The translations under genes and the position numbers were made by a program. The notes beneath the pieces were generated by a model, which did no database searches, had not been told where the DNA came from, and worked only from the letters and a program-made list of their open reading frames with translations. From positions 846,544-910,543 of the forward strand of contig NZ_LMSA01000002.1 of the NCBI RefSeq assembly GCF_001427985.1: a stretch of 64,000 bases of DNA. The letters run 5' to 3'. This DNA is from Knoellia sp. Soil729. GTDB taxonomy: Bacteria > Actinomycetota > Actinomycetes > Actinomycetales > Dermatophilaceae. Position 1 is the stretch's first letter, and the number at the start of each line of letters is the position of its first letter. Below, piece after piece: positions 17,940 to 25,751 of this stretch.

Positions 17940-18893
17940 GTGACCCAGGGAACCGTCCGCTGGTTCGATACCGACCGGGGTTTCGGCTTCATCTCCCTCG
18001 GGCAGGAGTCGGAGGACCTGTACGTGCACGCCTCCGAGATCGTCAGCGGCGACGCGGTGAAACTGCTCCGGGAGGGGCAGGTGGTCGAGTTCGAGATCGG
18101 CGAGGGGGACCGCGGCCCGCAGGCACGCCGCGTCCGGGTCACGGCCGACCAGGCCGTCGACACACCGCTGGGCGTGCTCGGGACCGTCGCCTGGTACGAG
18201 CCTGCCAAGGGGTACGGCTTCATCACGCCCGACGGCGGTGGTGCCGAGATCTTCGTGCACAGTTCGGCGATCGTGGGGGGCGGTGTGGTCTCGGAGGGAC
18301 AGCGGGTGGCGTTCCTCGTCGTCGACGGGGACAAGGGACCGCAGGCTGACCACCTGCTCCCCTTGGGAGCACAGGCCACTCAGGCCGCACAGCAGGCCGT
18401 GGCATCCGACGGGGCGGACGGCACCGTGTCCTGGTACGACGGGGACAAGGGCTTCGGGTTCATCACCCCCGAGTCGGGTGGCCCCGATGTCTTCGTCCAC
18501 GTCCGGGAGCTGGCAGACGGGCTCCCCGAGCTGGGTGAGGGGGACCGGGTGACGTACGACATCGTCGTGAGCGAGAAGGGCCCGCAGGGTCGCGACGTGC
18601 GCCTCGTGCGCAGCTCGACAACGCGGCGCGCACACGCGACGTCGACGACCCGCGCTCGGTCGGGACACCAGGAGGCATCCAACGTCCCGGCGCGGGGCGG
18701 CGAGGGAGTGGTCGCGCGCTTCGACGCGGAGCGGGGGTTCGGCTTCATCACCCCGGACGCGGGAGGCGCGGACCTGTTCGTGCACGTGTCGGTCCTCAGA
18801 GGCGCCGAGGCGCTGCACCAGGGCGACCGGGTCCGGTACCAGGTCCGACAGAGCGACCGAGGACCGCAGGCCGACCGCGTCGAACGGGCGTGA
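17940..18893 (+). CDS. Protein with four tandem cold-shock domains
   Basis: A 317-residue protein made almost entirely of four CSDs, starting near residues 4, 81, 161 and 256. Each has the RNP1-like core (RGFGFIS, KGYGFIT, KGFGFIT, RGFGFIT) and the RNP2-like core (DLYVHAS, EIFVHSS, DVFVHVR, DLFVHVS), followed by the usual G-x-V-x-F/Y strand and a terminal GPQA segment. The last linker (about 230-255) is Thr/Arg-rich. Bacterial CSDs bind single-stranded nucleic acid and loosen RNA structure; four in one chain would bind a long stretch cooperatively. GTG 17940 follows AAGGAG (17928-17933) at ideal distance. Single gene after the beta-oxidation operon. Confidence 0.93.
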   Translation: MTQGTVRWFDTDRGFGFISLGQESEDLYVHASEIVSGDAVKLLREGQVVEFEIGEGDRGPQARRVRVTADQAVDTPLGVLGTVAWYEPAKGYGFITPDGGGAEIFVHSSAIVGGGVVSEGQRVAFLVVDGDKGPQADHLLPLGAQATQAAQQAVASDGADGTVSWYDGDKGFGFITPESGGPDVFVHVRELADGLPELGEGDRVTYDIVVSEKGPQGRDVRLVRSSTTRRAHATSTTRARSGHQEASNVPARGGEGVVARFDAERGFGFITPDAGGADLFVHVSVLRGAEALHQGDRVRYQVRQSDRGPQADRVERA

Positions 18894-19077
18894 GCCGACG
18901 GTGGTCCGGCCGCCTTGACGTTGTCGATGAACGCATCGTCTCGTCGACGTGTTGTGCCGCAAGCCGCTCAACTGCGACAGCCACGACTCGGGACTTCCCC
19001 GGCCCGGCGCTGCTGGTCAGTGCGCCATGCGCGCACGGCGACCACGCGGCATACATCGTCGTCCGCCAAGGGAACCT

Positions 19078-19110
19078 CACAGGAAGCGCACAGGCAACAC
19101 ATGGGAAACA
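19078..19110 (+). promoter_or_regulatory. Three 11-base direct repeats before the response regulator gene
   Basis: CACAGGAAGCG, CACAGGCAACA and CATGGGAAACA lie head to tail at exactly 11-base spacing, one helical turn, 29 bases before the response regulator start. OmpR/PhoB-family regulators bind such in-phase direct repeats as tandem dimers, so autoregulation is likely. Confidence 0.6.
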
Positions 19111-19138
19111 CTGAGCGCGTGCAGGTGTACTTCACCTC

Positions 19139-19873
19139 ATGAGCACAGCACCGACCTCGTCCGCCAGGCTGCAACGCCCTGACGGCAGCGCAGTCCGCGT
19201 GCTCGTCGTCGACGACGAGTCCAACCTGACCGAGCTCCTGTCCATGGCGCTGCGCTACGAGGGGTGGGAGGTCCGCGCGGCTGCCACCGGGCTCAAGGCG
19301 GTCAAGGTGGCACGCGAGTTCCAGCCGGACGCGGTCGTGCTCGACATGATGCTGCCCGACTTCGACGGGCTCGAGGTCCTGCGCCGGATGCGTGCGGACA
19401 ACGACGCCGTCCCGGTCCTGTTCCTCACTGCCAAGGACGCCGTCGAGGACCGGGTCGCCGGGCTCACGGCCGGCGGTGACGACTACGTGACCAAGCCCTT
19501 CAGCCTCGAGGAGGTCGTGGCGCGGCTGCGCGCCCTCATGCGCCGGACCACCGTGGTCGCCGACGAGTCCTCGTCCGTCATCGCCGTCGGCGACCTCCTC
19601 ATGGACGAGGACAGCCACGAGGTGACACGTGGGGGCGACGAGATCCACCTCACCGCAACCGAGTTCGAGCTGCTGCGCTATCTCATGCGCAACCCCAAGC
19701 GCGTTCTCTCAAAGGCCCAGATCCTCGACCGGGTCTGGAGCTACGACTTCGGTGGCCAGGCCAACGTCGTCGAGCTCTACATCTCCTACCTGCGCAAGAA
19801 GGTCGACGCCGGGCGACCACCGATGATCCACACGATGCGCGGCGTCGGCTACGTGCTCAAGCCGGCGGGATGA
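19139..19873 (+). CDS. OmpR/PhoB-family response regulator
   Basis: DNA-binding half of a two-component system, 244 residues. The receiver domain (about 20-135) has the acidic pair VVDDE, the phospho-acceptor Asp69 in VVLDMMLPD, the conserved Thr in FLTAK and the Lys in VTKPF. The C-terminal winged helix (about 148-243) has LTATEFELLRYLM, KAQILDRVW and the ending IHTMRGVGYVLKP, diagnostic for OmpR/PhoB. The start at 19139 lacks a clear ribosome site; a leaderless transcript is possible. The stop overlaps the histidine kinase ATG by four bases. It resembles mycobacterial TrcR/TcrX-type regulators, but the signal is unknown. Confidence 0.95.
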   Translation: MSTAPTSSARLQRPDGSAVRVLVVDDESNLTELLSMALRYEGWEVRAAATGLKAVKVAREFQPDAVVLDMMLPDFDGLEVLRRMRADNDAVPVLFLTAKDAVEDRVAGLTAGGDDYVTKPFSLEEVVARLRALMRRTTVVADESSSVIAVGDLLMDEDSHEVTRGGDEIHLTATEFELLRYLMRNPKRVLSKAQILDRVWSYDFGGQANVVELYISYLRKKVDAGRPPMIHTMRGVGYVLKPAG

Positions 19874-21318
19874 ACAGCTCCGCCACGGCTGGGGCGCGCC
19901 CGTGGCTGAGGCCCGGCGGCTGGTCATTGACGACCAAGCTCGTCACCGCCGTCGTCGGCCTCTTCCTCGTCGTCACCGCGGCGACGTCGACGTTCACCGT
20001 CCTCGCCCTGCAGAACCACCTCGTCGACCAGATCGACCAGGACGTCACGTCGTCCCTGGTGCGCGCGGGCGGACCCCGCGGTCCCGGTGGGGTCGGTGGC
20101 CCGATCCCCGGCGGAGGTGGCGAGTCCCTCCTCGTGCTGCTGCGAGGCGATGGCGTGGCGGTCAGCCGCGTCGAGCACGGCCGGACCGTCGATGAGCTCA
20201 CGGACGAGCAGATCGCCCATCTCCGCAGCGCCGGCATCGGCAGCACCCCCAGGACGGTCGAGGTCGAGGGCCTGGGGAACTACCGGGTGGCCAGTGCCCG
20301 CGAGGACGATGGCGACACGGTCATCTCCGGGCTGCCCATGAGCGGCATCCACCGCATCGTCGACGCCGTCCTCGGCCTCGTGGTGGGCACGACCATCGCC
20401 GGGCTGGCCCTCGTCGCCCTCGGTGGCCAGTGGCTCATCCGGCGCGGACTCGCTCCACTGCAGCGGGTGGCGCACACCGCCACCCAGGTCAGCCGTCTCG
20501 AGCTGGACTCCGGTGACGTCGCCCTGGCCCAGCGCGTCGCCGCCGCCGACACCGACCCCCGCACCGAGGTCGGACAGGTCGGCATCGCGCTCAACAACCT
20601 CCTCGACAACGTCGAGGGAGCCCTGCGGTCACGTCACGAGTCCGAGACGAGGGTGCGGCAGTTCGTCGCGGACGCCTCTCACGAGCTTCGGACGCCGTTG
20701 GCGTCCATTCGTGGGTATGCCGAGCTGTCCCGTCGCGAACCGGCTCCCGTGCCGCCGTCCGTCACCCACGCCTTGTCGAGGGTCGAGTCCGAGGCGCTGC
20801 GGATGCAGGGACTGGTCGAGGACCTCCTGCTGCTGGCCCGGCTCGATGCGGGACGACCCCTGGACCGCGACCCCGTCGACCTCAGTCTCCTGGCCATGGA
20901 CGCCGTCTCCGACGCGCATGCCGCTGCCCCCGGTCACCGGTGGGAGCTCGACCTGCCGGAGGAGCCGGTCGAGGTGACGGGCGACCAGGCCCGACTGCAC
21001 CAGGTCATCGCCAACCTGTTGGCCAACGCGCGCACGCACACCCCCGAGGGCACACGCGTCGTCACCTCGCTGCGTCGTGAGGGCGGGTGGGTGCGGCTCG
21101 CCGTCGTCGACGATGGGCCCGGGGTGCCAGAGGCCCTGCAGGAGAATGTGTTCGAGCGCTTCACCCGAGGCGATGAGTCCCGCAACCGGGCCGGCGGGTC
21201 CACCGGGCTCGGCCTGTCGATCGTCGACGCCGTGGCGAAGTCGCACGGTGGCCGGGTCGAGCTCGAGAGCCAGCCCGGGCGGACCGTCTTCACGGTCTTC
21301 CTCCCCGCCCCGAGCTGA
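19870..21318 (+). CDS. Membrane sensor histidine kinase
   Basis: Partner of the preceding response regulator, 482 residues. A first membrane helix (about 22-46) and a second (about 155-178) flank an extracytoplasmic sensor domain containing a Gly/Pro-rich segment (about residues 66-80). HAMP follows, then the dimerisation and phospho-acceptor helix with DASHELRTPLASIRGY (His271). ATPase boxes are N (QVIANLLANARTHTPEGT), G1 (VVDDGPGVP), F (VFERFTRGD) and G2 (GSTGLGLSIV). Nothing is missing from the catalytic set. ATGA overlap with the regulator gene ensures matched synthesis. The ligand is unknown. Confidence 0.95.
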   Translation: MNSSATAGARPWLRPGGWSLTTKLVTAVVGLFLVVTAATSTFTVLALQNHLVDQIDQDVTSSLVRAGGPRGPGGVGGPIPGGGGESLLVLLRGDGVAVSRVEHGRTVDELTDEQIAHLRSAGIGSTPRTVEVEGLGNYRVASAREDDGDTVISGLPMSGIHRIVDAVLGLVVGTTIAGLALVALGGQWLIRRGLAPLQRVAHTATQVSRLELDSGDVALAQRVAAADTDPRTEVGQVGIALNNLLDNVEGALRSRHESETRVRQFVADASHELRTPLASIRGYAELSRREPAPVPPSVTHALSRVESEALRMQGLVEDLLLLARLDAGRPLDRDPVDLSLLAMDAVSDAHAAAPGHRWELDLPEEPVEVTGDQARLHQVIANLLANARTHTPEGTRVVTSLRREGGWVRLAVVDDGPGVPEALQENVFERFTRGDESRNRAGGSTGLGLSIVDAVAKSHGGRVELESQPGRTVFTVFLPAPS

Positions 21319-21505
21319 GCCCGGCCCAAGCCCCCTTGCGTCTGCGGCGGCGCTCCGTGCGGGGCAGCCCGGTCGATGACGGAGGGACGGTCATGGCAGG
21401 GCTCGTGGGCGAGGGCTGCGGGGGCGGCCCCGGGTGTCGCGCCGACCACTTCGGGGTGGCCGCTTTGCTCGGCGCCGTGCCGGACGGTTACCCTGATGCG
21501 GCTGA

Positions 21506-21595
21506 GGAGGCGTCGCCTAGTCCGGTCTATGGCGCCGCACTGCTAATGCGGTTTGGGCTAACCGCCCATCGAGGGTTCAAATCCCTCCGCCTCCG
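21506..21595 (+). tRNA. tRNA-Ser (anticodon GCT)
   Basis: A 90-base class II tRNA. The acceptor is GGAGGCG/CGCCTCC with discriminator G; the anticodon stem-loop is CGCACTGCTAATGCG with GCT; a long variable arm follows (TTTGGGCTAACCGCCCA region); the T-arm is GAGGGTTCAAATCCCTC. Reads AGC and AGU. CCA is not encoded. Confidence 0.96.
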
Positions 21596-21603
21596 CACAC
21601 TGG

Positions 21604-21639
21604 AATGCCCCGGAATCGCCCAGCGATCCGGGGCATTTC
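21604..21639 (+). terminator. Intrinsic terminator of tRNA-Ser (GCT)
   Basis: AATGCCCCGGA (21604-21614) pairs perfectly with TCCGGGGCATT (21627-21637); TCGC/GCGA extend the stem inside. The stem ends in a short T run, giving the most classical terminator in the window. Confidence 0.85.
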
Positions 21640-21687
21640 CTGTGCCTCCGGACCCGCCACTCACACCTGTGGGCACCCCGCCGTTGA

Positions 21688-22260
21688 ATGGACATCATGA
21701 CCACGGACCGGTCGACACCCAGCCAGCCCCCGAGCGCAACCCACCAGCTCCCGCGGCGCCACACCACGCTGTCCACCGGCATGGGCGAGCTGCTCGCGGT
21801 GGCGCAGGCGGAGGCGCTCGTCGGGCTCTACTTCCCCGAGCACTGGCACCCGCCGACCCCGGACACGATCGGCACCCGGGTCTCCGCGACCGGCGACCCG
21901 GTCTTCGAGGCGACGCGGCGCGAGCTGGCGGAGTACTTCAGAGGGCAGAGGACGATGTTCACGGTCCCGACGGCCGCGCGCGGGGACGCCTTTTCGGAAC
22001 GGGTCTGGGACCTGCTGGCTCTCATCCCCTATGGCACGACGACGACCTACGGAGCGATCGCCCGCGAGCTGGGCAACCCGGGCCTGGCCCAGCGCGTCGG
22101 CCAGGCCGTCGGGCACAACCCCGTGAGCATTCTCGTCCCGTGCCACCGCGTCATCGGTTCCGATGGTTCGCTGACCGGGTATGCCGGTGGGTTGGAGCGC
22201 AAGGCCGCTCTGCTCGCCCTCGAGGAGCCTCCAGAGGTCGCCGCGTCCCGCCTCTTCTGA
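21688..22260 (+). CDS. ogt: Methylated-DNA--protein-cysteine methyltransferase
   Basis: Suicide repair protein that transfers the alkyl group of O6-alkylguanine to its own cysteine. The active site VPCHRVIGSDG (Cys152) is intact. The helix-turn-helix that presents DNA (YGTTTTYGAIARELG, then QRVGQAVGHNPVSILVPC) and the final GYAGGLERKAALL are typical. At 190 residues the length is normal for Ogt-type proteins without an Ada regulatory domain. Start choice is weak: ATG 21688 and ATG 21697 are both possible and neither has a good ribosome site. Stands alone between tRNA-Ser and a convergent LCP gene whose stop is only seven bases away. Confidence 0.93.
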   Translation: MDIMTTDRSTPSQPPSATHQLPRRHTTLSTGMGELLAVAQAEALVGLYFPEHWHPPTPDTIGTRVSATGDPVFEATRRELAEYFRGQRTMFTVPTAARGDAFSERVWDLLALIPYGTTTTYGAIARELGNPGLAQRVGQAVGHNPVSILVPCHRVIGSDGSLTGYAGGLERKAALLALEEPPEVAASRLF

Positions 22261-22267
22261 GAGCGGC

Positions 22268-23803
22268 TCAGGAGCAGATGTCGGCGTCGGCCTTGCGGGC
22301 CTCGATGGTGCCCGCGACCGTCGGCGTCGACGTGATCGTCGGCTTGGGGAGCGGAGCCCTGCCAAGACGATTGGGCACCTCGACGACGTTGGGGGCGCCT
22401 GCGCCGAGGATGACGCGCACACGAGAGCCCAGGCCCTCGACCTCCTTGAGCTTGGCGCCGGGGAAGGCCGCGGCCACGGTCCGTGCCGCCTCCGCCTGGC
22501 TTGCCGAGTGCTGGACGGTCACCCCACTGGCCTCCTCGGTGCCGTTGCTCGACACCGCCTTGACGAACCCCTGAACGCGCATCGCCTCGAGAGCCTGCTT
22601 CGCGAGGCCGACGACACCCGAGTCGTTGACGAGCTCGACCTCGATCTTGTCCGGTGCCACGGTCAGCGGCTTGGTGGTGGCGGTGGGGCTGGGCGTGGGC
22701 TTGGGCGTCGACAGGTCCCGGTCGGTGCGGATCGCCTCCCACAGGTCCTTGGCGGCAGGCGTCCACTGCACGCGGTTGTGGTCCGGTGCGTACTGCTCGG
22801 TGGGGACGGTGATGAACTGGATCTTGTCGATGCCGATGCCCTTGACGCTCTCCGCGACGTCGCGCATCGCGCCCACGCCGAACTCCGGGTCGGTCGTGAG
22901 GGACCGGGTCGCTGCATCGAGGAACCTCAGCAGCTTGTCCGGCCGCAGGAGCAGCGAGGACTTCGTGGCCTCCTGCACCACCGAAGCCATGAACGCCTGC
23001 TGGCGCTTGATCCGTCCGATGTCGGAGCCGTCACCGAGGCTCTTGCGGGTGCGGACGTAGCCCAGGGCCTGTTCGCCATTGAGCTCGTGCCGCCCGGGAG
23101 CCAGCGTGAAGTCGGCCTGCGGGTCGTCGATGGCCTTCGTGGTGCACACGGGCACGCCACCGAGCGCATTGACCATGTTCTTGAAGCCGCCGAAGTCGAC
23201 GACCGCGAAGTGGTTGACGAAGACGTTGGTGTTGCCCTCGAGGGTGCGGATGAGGCAGCCCGGTCCGCCCGTCGTGAAGTTCTGGTTCCACTGGTGGATC
23301 TTCCACTGGTCCTTGGGGGCGTTGGCGTCACACTTCACCGGCGCGGGAACCATCGAGTCGCGCGGGATCGACACCATCGTCACCGACTTCCGGTCCCCCG
23401 AGATGTGCATGAGGATGTTGGTGTCAGAGTGCTGCCCCGGCTCCCACGCGCCGTCGCCGTAGCCCTGGTTGCCGGCACCCTGGCGGACGTCCGAACCCAC
23501 GAGCAGGATGTTGAGCGGACCGGTCGCGAGGTCACCCGACGGGGTGGGGCGGTCGGTGCCGACCATCTTGGAGACGTCCAGCCGGTGGATGTTGCCGTTG
23601 AGGCGGACGTAGGCGGCCACGATGGTGACCACGAGCAGAGACGCGACGATCCCGGCCACGATGAGACCGCGACGCCGACGTGACCGGCGCTGGTGGGCGC
23701 GGTGCTCAGCACGCTGCCCGACACGCGAGGCCGATTCCCCGTCGGCATCGTCGAGCTGAGCGGCGTCGTCCTCGACACCGCTCTCGCCTGGTTCGTGCTG
23801 CAC
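22268..23803 (-). CDS. LytR-CpsA-Psr (LCP) family cell-wall glycopolymer ligase
   Basis: Membrane-anchored enzyme that transfers polyprenyl-linked glycopolymers (arabinogalactan, teichoic acid or capsule type) to peptidoglycan. A basic, disordered cytoplasmic N-terminus (about 45 residues) precedes one membrane helix (GLIVAGIVASLLVVTIVAAY). The LCP domain has NILLVGSDVR, HSDTNILMHIS, SIPRDSMV (conserved Arg and Asp for pyrophosphate and metal) and GRIKRQQAFM. After a Pro/Thr linker there is a LytR_C domain (EVELVNDSGVVGLAKQAL). GTG 23803 is chosen because AGAGG lies five bases before it; a longer frame upstream reads through low-complexity sequence. 511 residues. Single gene. Confidence 0.9.
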   Translation of the reverse strand: MQHEPGESGVEDDAAQLDDADGESASRVGQRAEHRAHQRRSRRRRGLIVAGIVASLLVVTIVAAYVRLNGNIHRLDVSKMVGTDRPTPSGDLATGPLNILLVGSDVRQGAGNQGYGDGAWEPGQHSDTNILMHISGDRKSVTMVSIPRDSMVPAPVKCDANAPKDQWKIHQWNQNFTTGGPGCLIRTLEGNTNVFVNHFAVVDFGGFKNMVNALGGVPVCTTKAIDDPQADFTLAPGRHELNGEQALGYVRTRKSLGDGSDIGRIKRQQAFMASVVQEATKSSLLLRPDKLLRFLDAATRSLTTDPEFGVGAMRDVAESVKGIGIDKIQFITVPTEQYAPDHNRVQWTPAAKDLWEAIRTDRDLSTPKPTPSPTATTKPLTVAPDKIEVELVNDSGVVGLAKQALEAMRVQGFVKAVSSNGTEEASGVTVQHSASQAEAARTVAAAFPGAKLKEVEGLGSRVRVILGAGAPNVVEVPNRLGRAPLPKPTITSTPTVAGTIEARKADADICS

Positions 23804-23952
23804 GGAGACCTCTTCGACCGGGGGGTAACAGGGCGCTGCACGAACCCCCGTCCGATGCCGCGCCCGCACGAGTCTAGAGGTCAACCCTGAAAGAAATCTG
23901 GGACGACCCCCGCTGCCCGACGTCACCACGCGGCATGGCACGGACGTGCGAC

Positions 23953-23984
23953 GAGGCCCCCTCCGCCGTGGCGGAGGGGGCCTC
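23953..23984. terminator. Terminator hairpin downstream of the cold-shock gene
   Basis: GAGGCCCCCTCCGCC (23953-23967) and GGCGGAGGGGGCCTC (23970-23984) are perfect complements. This 15-base GC stem lies 25 bases beyond the minus-strand csp stop codon. Confidence 0.85.
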
Positions 23985-24009
23985 GCTCAAAGGCTGTGGA
24001 AGTCCTCGG

Positions 24010-24213
24010 TCAGAGCGGGCGAACCTGCTCGGCCTGGGGACCCTTCGGACCCTGGGTGACCTCGAACTCGACCTGCTGGTTCTCGTCGAGGCTGCGGTAG
24101 CCCTGGGTGTCGATGGCGGAGTAGTGGACGAAGACGTCCGGTCCACCGCCGTCCTGGGCAATGAAACCAAAGCCCTTCTCAGCGTTGAACCACTTCACGG
24201 TGCCCTGTGCCAT
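24010..24213 (-). CDS. cspA: Cold-shock protein (single CSD)
   Basis: A 67-residue single cold-shock domain protein, an RNA chaperone that binds single-stranded RNA. RNP1 is KGFGFIA and RNP2 is DVFVHYS; the start [11 protein letters not shown] and end [10 protein letters not shown] are canonical. ATG 24213 follows AGGAAAGAG at normal distance; a longer open frame upstream is untranslated leader. The gap of about 300 bases before the next gene leaves room for the long structured 5' leader usual for csp genes. Compare the four-domain protein at 17940: this one is the ordinary form. Confidence 0.96.
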   Translation of the reverse strand: MAQGTVKWFNAEKGFGFIAQDGGGPDVFVHYSAIDTQGYRSLDENQQVEFEVTQGPKGPQAEQVRPL

Positions 24214-24463
24214 TGGGGTAACTCTTTCCTGTGTGTAGCACGTCGACGCAGCAGAATCGCGGCGCCAGCGGCTGCACCCAGCCGGACCCCGTCGAAAGTC
24301 CGGGACAACCCGGCTCAGACACATCAACGCCCGCCTTGGCGTGGAAGCGAGACGGGCGCGTACTGCGACCTGCGAGGAACTGCTGCGTGTGCAACCGCGC
24401 AAGAATTTAGCAGCATTCCCTGCTCAGGTCCCGGCGGACACGGGACCCGACACCAACGACAGA
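24214..24463. other. Leader and promoter region of the cold-shock gene
   Basis: This stretch upstream of the minus-strand csp gene has no convincing coding sequence on either strand. It holds the csp ribosome site (near 24220-24230) and presumably its promoter and 5' leader; I see no riboswitch-like element I can name. Together with the USP terminator (24464-24503) it makes up the 312-base gap between the csp and USP genes. Confidence 0.45.
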
Positions 24464-24503
24464 CGCAGGTATGCCGGGGACTGCGGTCCCCGGCATACCT
24501 GCG
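24464..24503. terminator. Perfect 18-base-pair hairpin after the universal stress protein gene
   Basis: CGCAGGTATGCCGGGGAC (24464-24481) and GTCCCCGGCATACCTGCG (24486-24503) pair without a mismatch around the loop TGCG. It lies 22 bases beyond the stop of the minus-strand USP gene and so ends the four-gene sugar transport operon. Each arm contains one copy of the window-wide 8-mer GTATGCCG. Confidence 0.8.
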
Positions 24504-24525
24504 CCTGTGCGTGGTGGTTCCGGGG

Positions 24526-24915
24526 TCAGGGCTTGACCGCCAGGACGGCGCAGGTCGCGTCGAGCAGGACCTGCTGGGCGGTGCTGCCCGTGACCACCTT
24601 GCCCACCGGCGACCGCTTGCGGACACCGATGACGATGAGCTCGGCACCGACCTCGGCCGCGACCGAGAGGATCTCGTCGGCCGGTGCCAGTCCGCGCGTC
24701 ATCTGCCTGACCTCGTGCTCGATCCCGCGCTCGGTGAGCTGCGAGTCGAGTGCATCGAGGTCCTTGGCATCCGCAAAGCTCGGTCCCGAGTAGTCGCCCA
24801 TGACACCGGAGTTCACGACGACGAGCTTGGAACCCCGCCGCTCCGCCTCGGTGATGGCCGCGTCGACCGCAGCCAAGCCCTGAGGACTCGGGATGTAGCC
24901 GACGACGATGGTCAC
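24526..24915 (-). CDS. Universal stress protein (UspA family), last gene of the sugar ABC operon
   Basis: A 129-residue single USP domain, cytosolic. The N-terminal strand TIVVGYIPS and the C-terminal ATP-binding signature (G-x2-x-G-x9-G-S/T form) in GVRKRSPVGKVVTGSTAQQVL place it with ATP-binding USPs. GTG 24915 overlaps the stop of the ABC ATPase gene by four bases (GTGA), so it is translated as part of the transporter operon and stopped by the hairpin just after it. USPs are usually stand-alone, so this coupling suggests a link to sugar starvation or to the ATPase itself. That functional link is inference. Confidence 0.88.
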   Translation of the reverse strand: MTIVVGYIPSPQGLAAVDAAITEAERRGSKLVVVNSGVMGDYSGPSFADAKDLDALDSQLTERGIEHEVRQMTRGLAPADEILSVAAEVGAELIVIGVRKRSPVGKVVTGSTAQQVLLDATCAVLAVKP

Positions 24916-25751
24916 GGCGCGTCCTGGCTGAGCTTGGTCGCACCGGTCATGATCGCGACCCCTTCACCCATGTCGTGCGTCTCGGGGGTGATGACACCGG
25001 CCCGACCGCCGAGCCGCTGGATGTGGATGCGGTCGGCGACGTCCCACACCTGCGGCATGTTGTGCGAGATGAGAATGACCGAAAGCCCCTTGTCACGCAG
25101 CTGTTTCACCATGTCGAGGACCATGCCGGACTCCTTGACACCCAGGGCAGCAGTGGGCTCGTCGAGGACGATGACCTTGCTGCCGAACGCCGCAGCCCGG
25201 GCCACGGCCACCGCCTGGCGCTGGCCACCGGAGAGGGTCTCGACCGCCTGACCCATGTTCTGGATCGTCTGGATGCCGAGGTTCTGCACCGACTCACCGG
25301 CCCGCTGCTCCATGCCCTTCTTGTCGAGCATCCTGAGCACGGAGCCCAGTGGACCCTTGCGACGGTCCTCGCGGCCGAGGTAGAGGTTGCTCGCGATGTC
25401 GAGGGCCGGGATGACCGCCAGCTGCTGGTAGACCGTCTCGATCCCGGCGTCGCGGGCGTCCTGCGGCTTGCGGAAGGAGACCGGTTCGCCGTTGAGCCTG
25501 ATGTCACCAGAGTCGGGGACGTAGGCCCCGGTGAGGCATTTGATGAGCGTCGACTTGCCGGCACCGTTGTCACCGATGACCGCGAGGACCTCGCCGGGGT
25601 AGAGGTCGAGGTCGACCCCGTCCAGGCCGACAACGCGACCGAAGGTGATGACGATGTCGCGTGCCGAGAGAACGGGCTCCTGGGAGTAGACGTCCTCCTT
25701 GCCGGAGGGGACACCGCCGTGGGCGACCTCGAGCTCCCTCGTGGTGTTCAT
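24912..25751 (-). CDS. Sugar ABC transporter ATPase (single-domain, FrcA-like)
   Basis: Energises import by the adjoining permease and binding protein. One ATPase domain with Walker A GDNGAGKST, Q-loop VYQQLAV, signature LSGGQRQAVAVARA, Walker B VIVLDEPTAAL and the switch His in ILISHNM. At 279 residues it is a single-domain protein like FrcA, not the duplicated form of RbsA/AraG. ATG 25751 (MNTTRELEV) is chosen over a longer frame that would overlap the permease. Overlaps the permease and the USP gene by four bases each. Confidence 0.93.
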   Translation of the reverse strand: MNTTRELEVAHGGVPSGKEDVYSQEPVLSARDIVITFGRVVGLDGVDLDLYPGEVLAVIGDNGAGKSTLIKCLTGAYVPDSGDIRLNGEPVSFRKPQDARDAGIETVYQQLAVIPALDIASNLYLGREDRRKGPLGSVLRMLDKKGMEQRAGESVQNLGIQTIQNMGQAVETLSGGQRQAVAVARAAAFGSKVIVLDEPTAALGVKESGMVLDMVKQLRDKGLSVILISHNMPQVWDVADRIHIQRLGGRAGVITPETHDMGEGVAIMTGATKLSQDAP

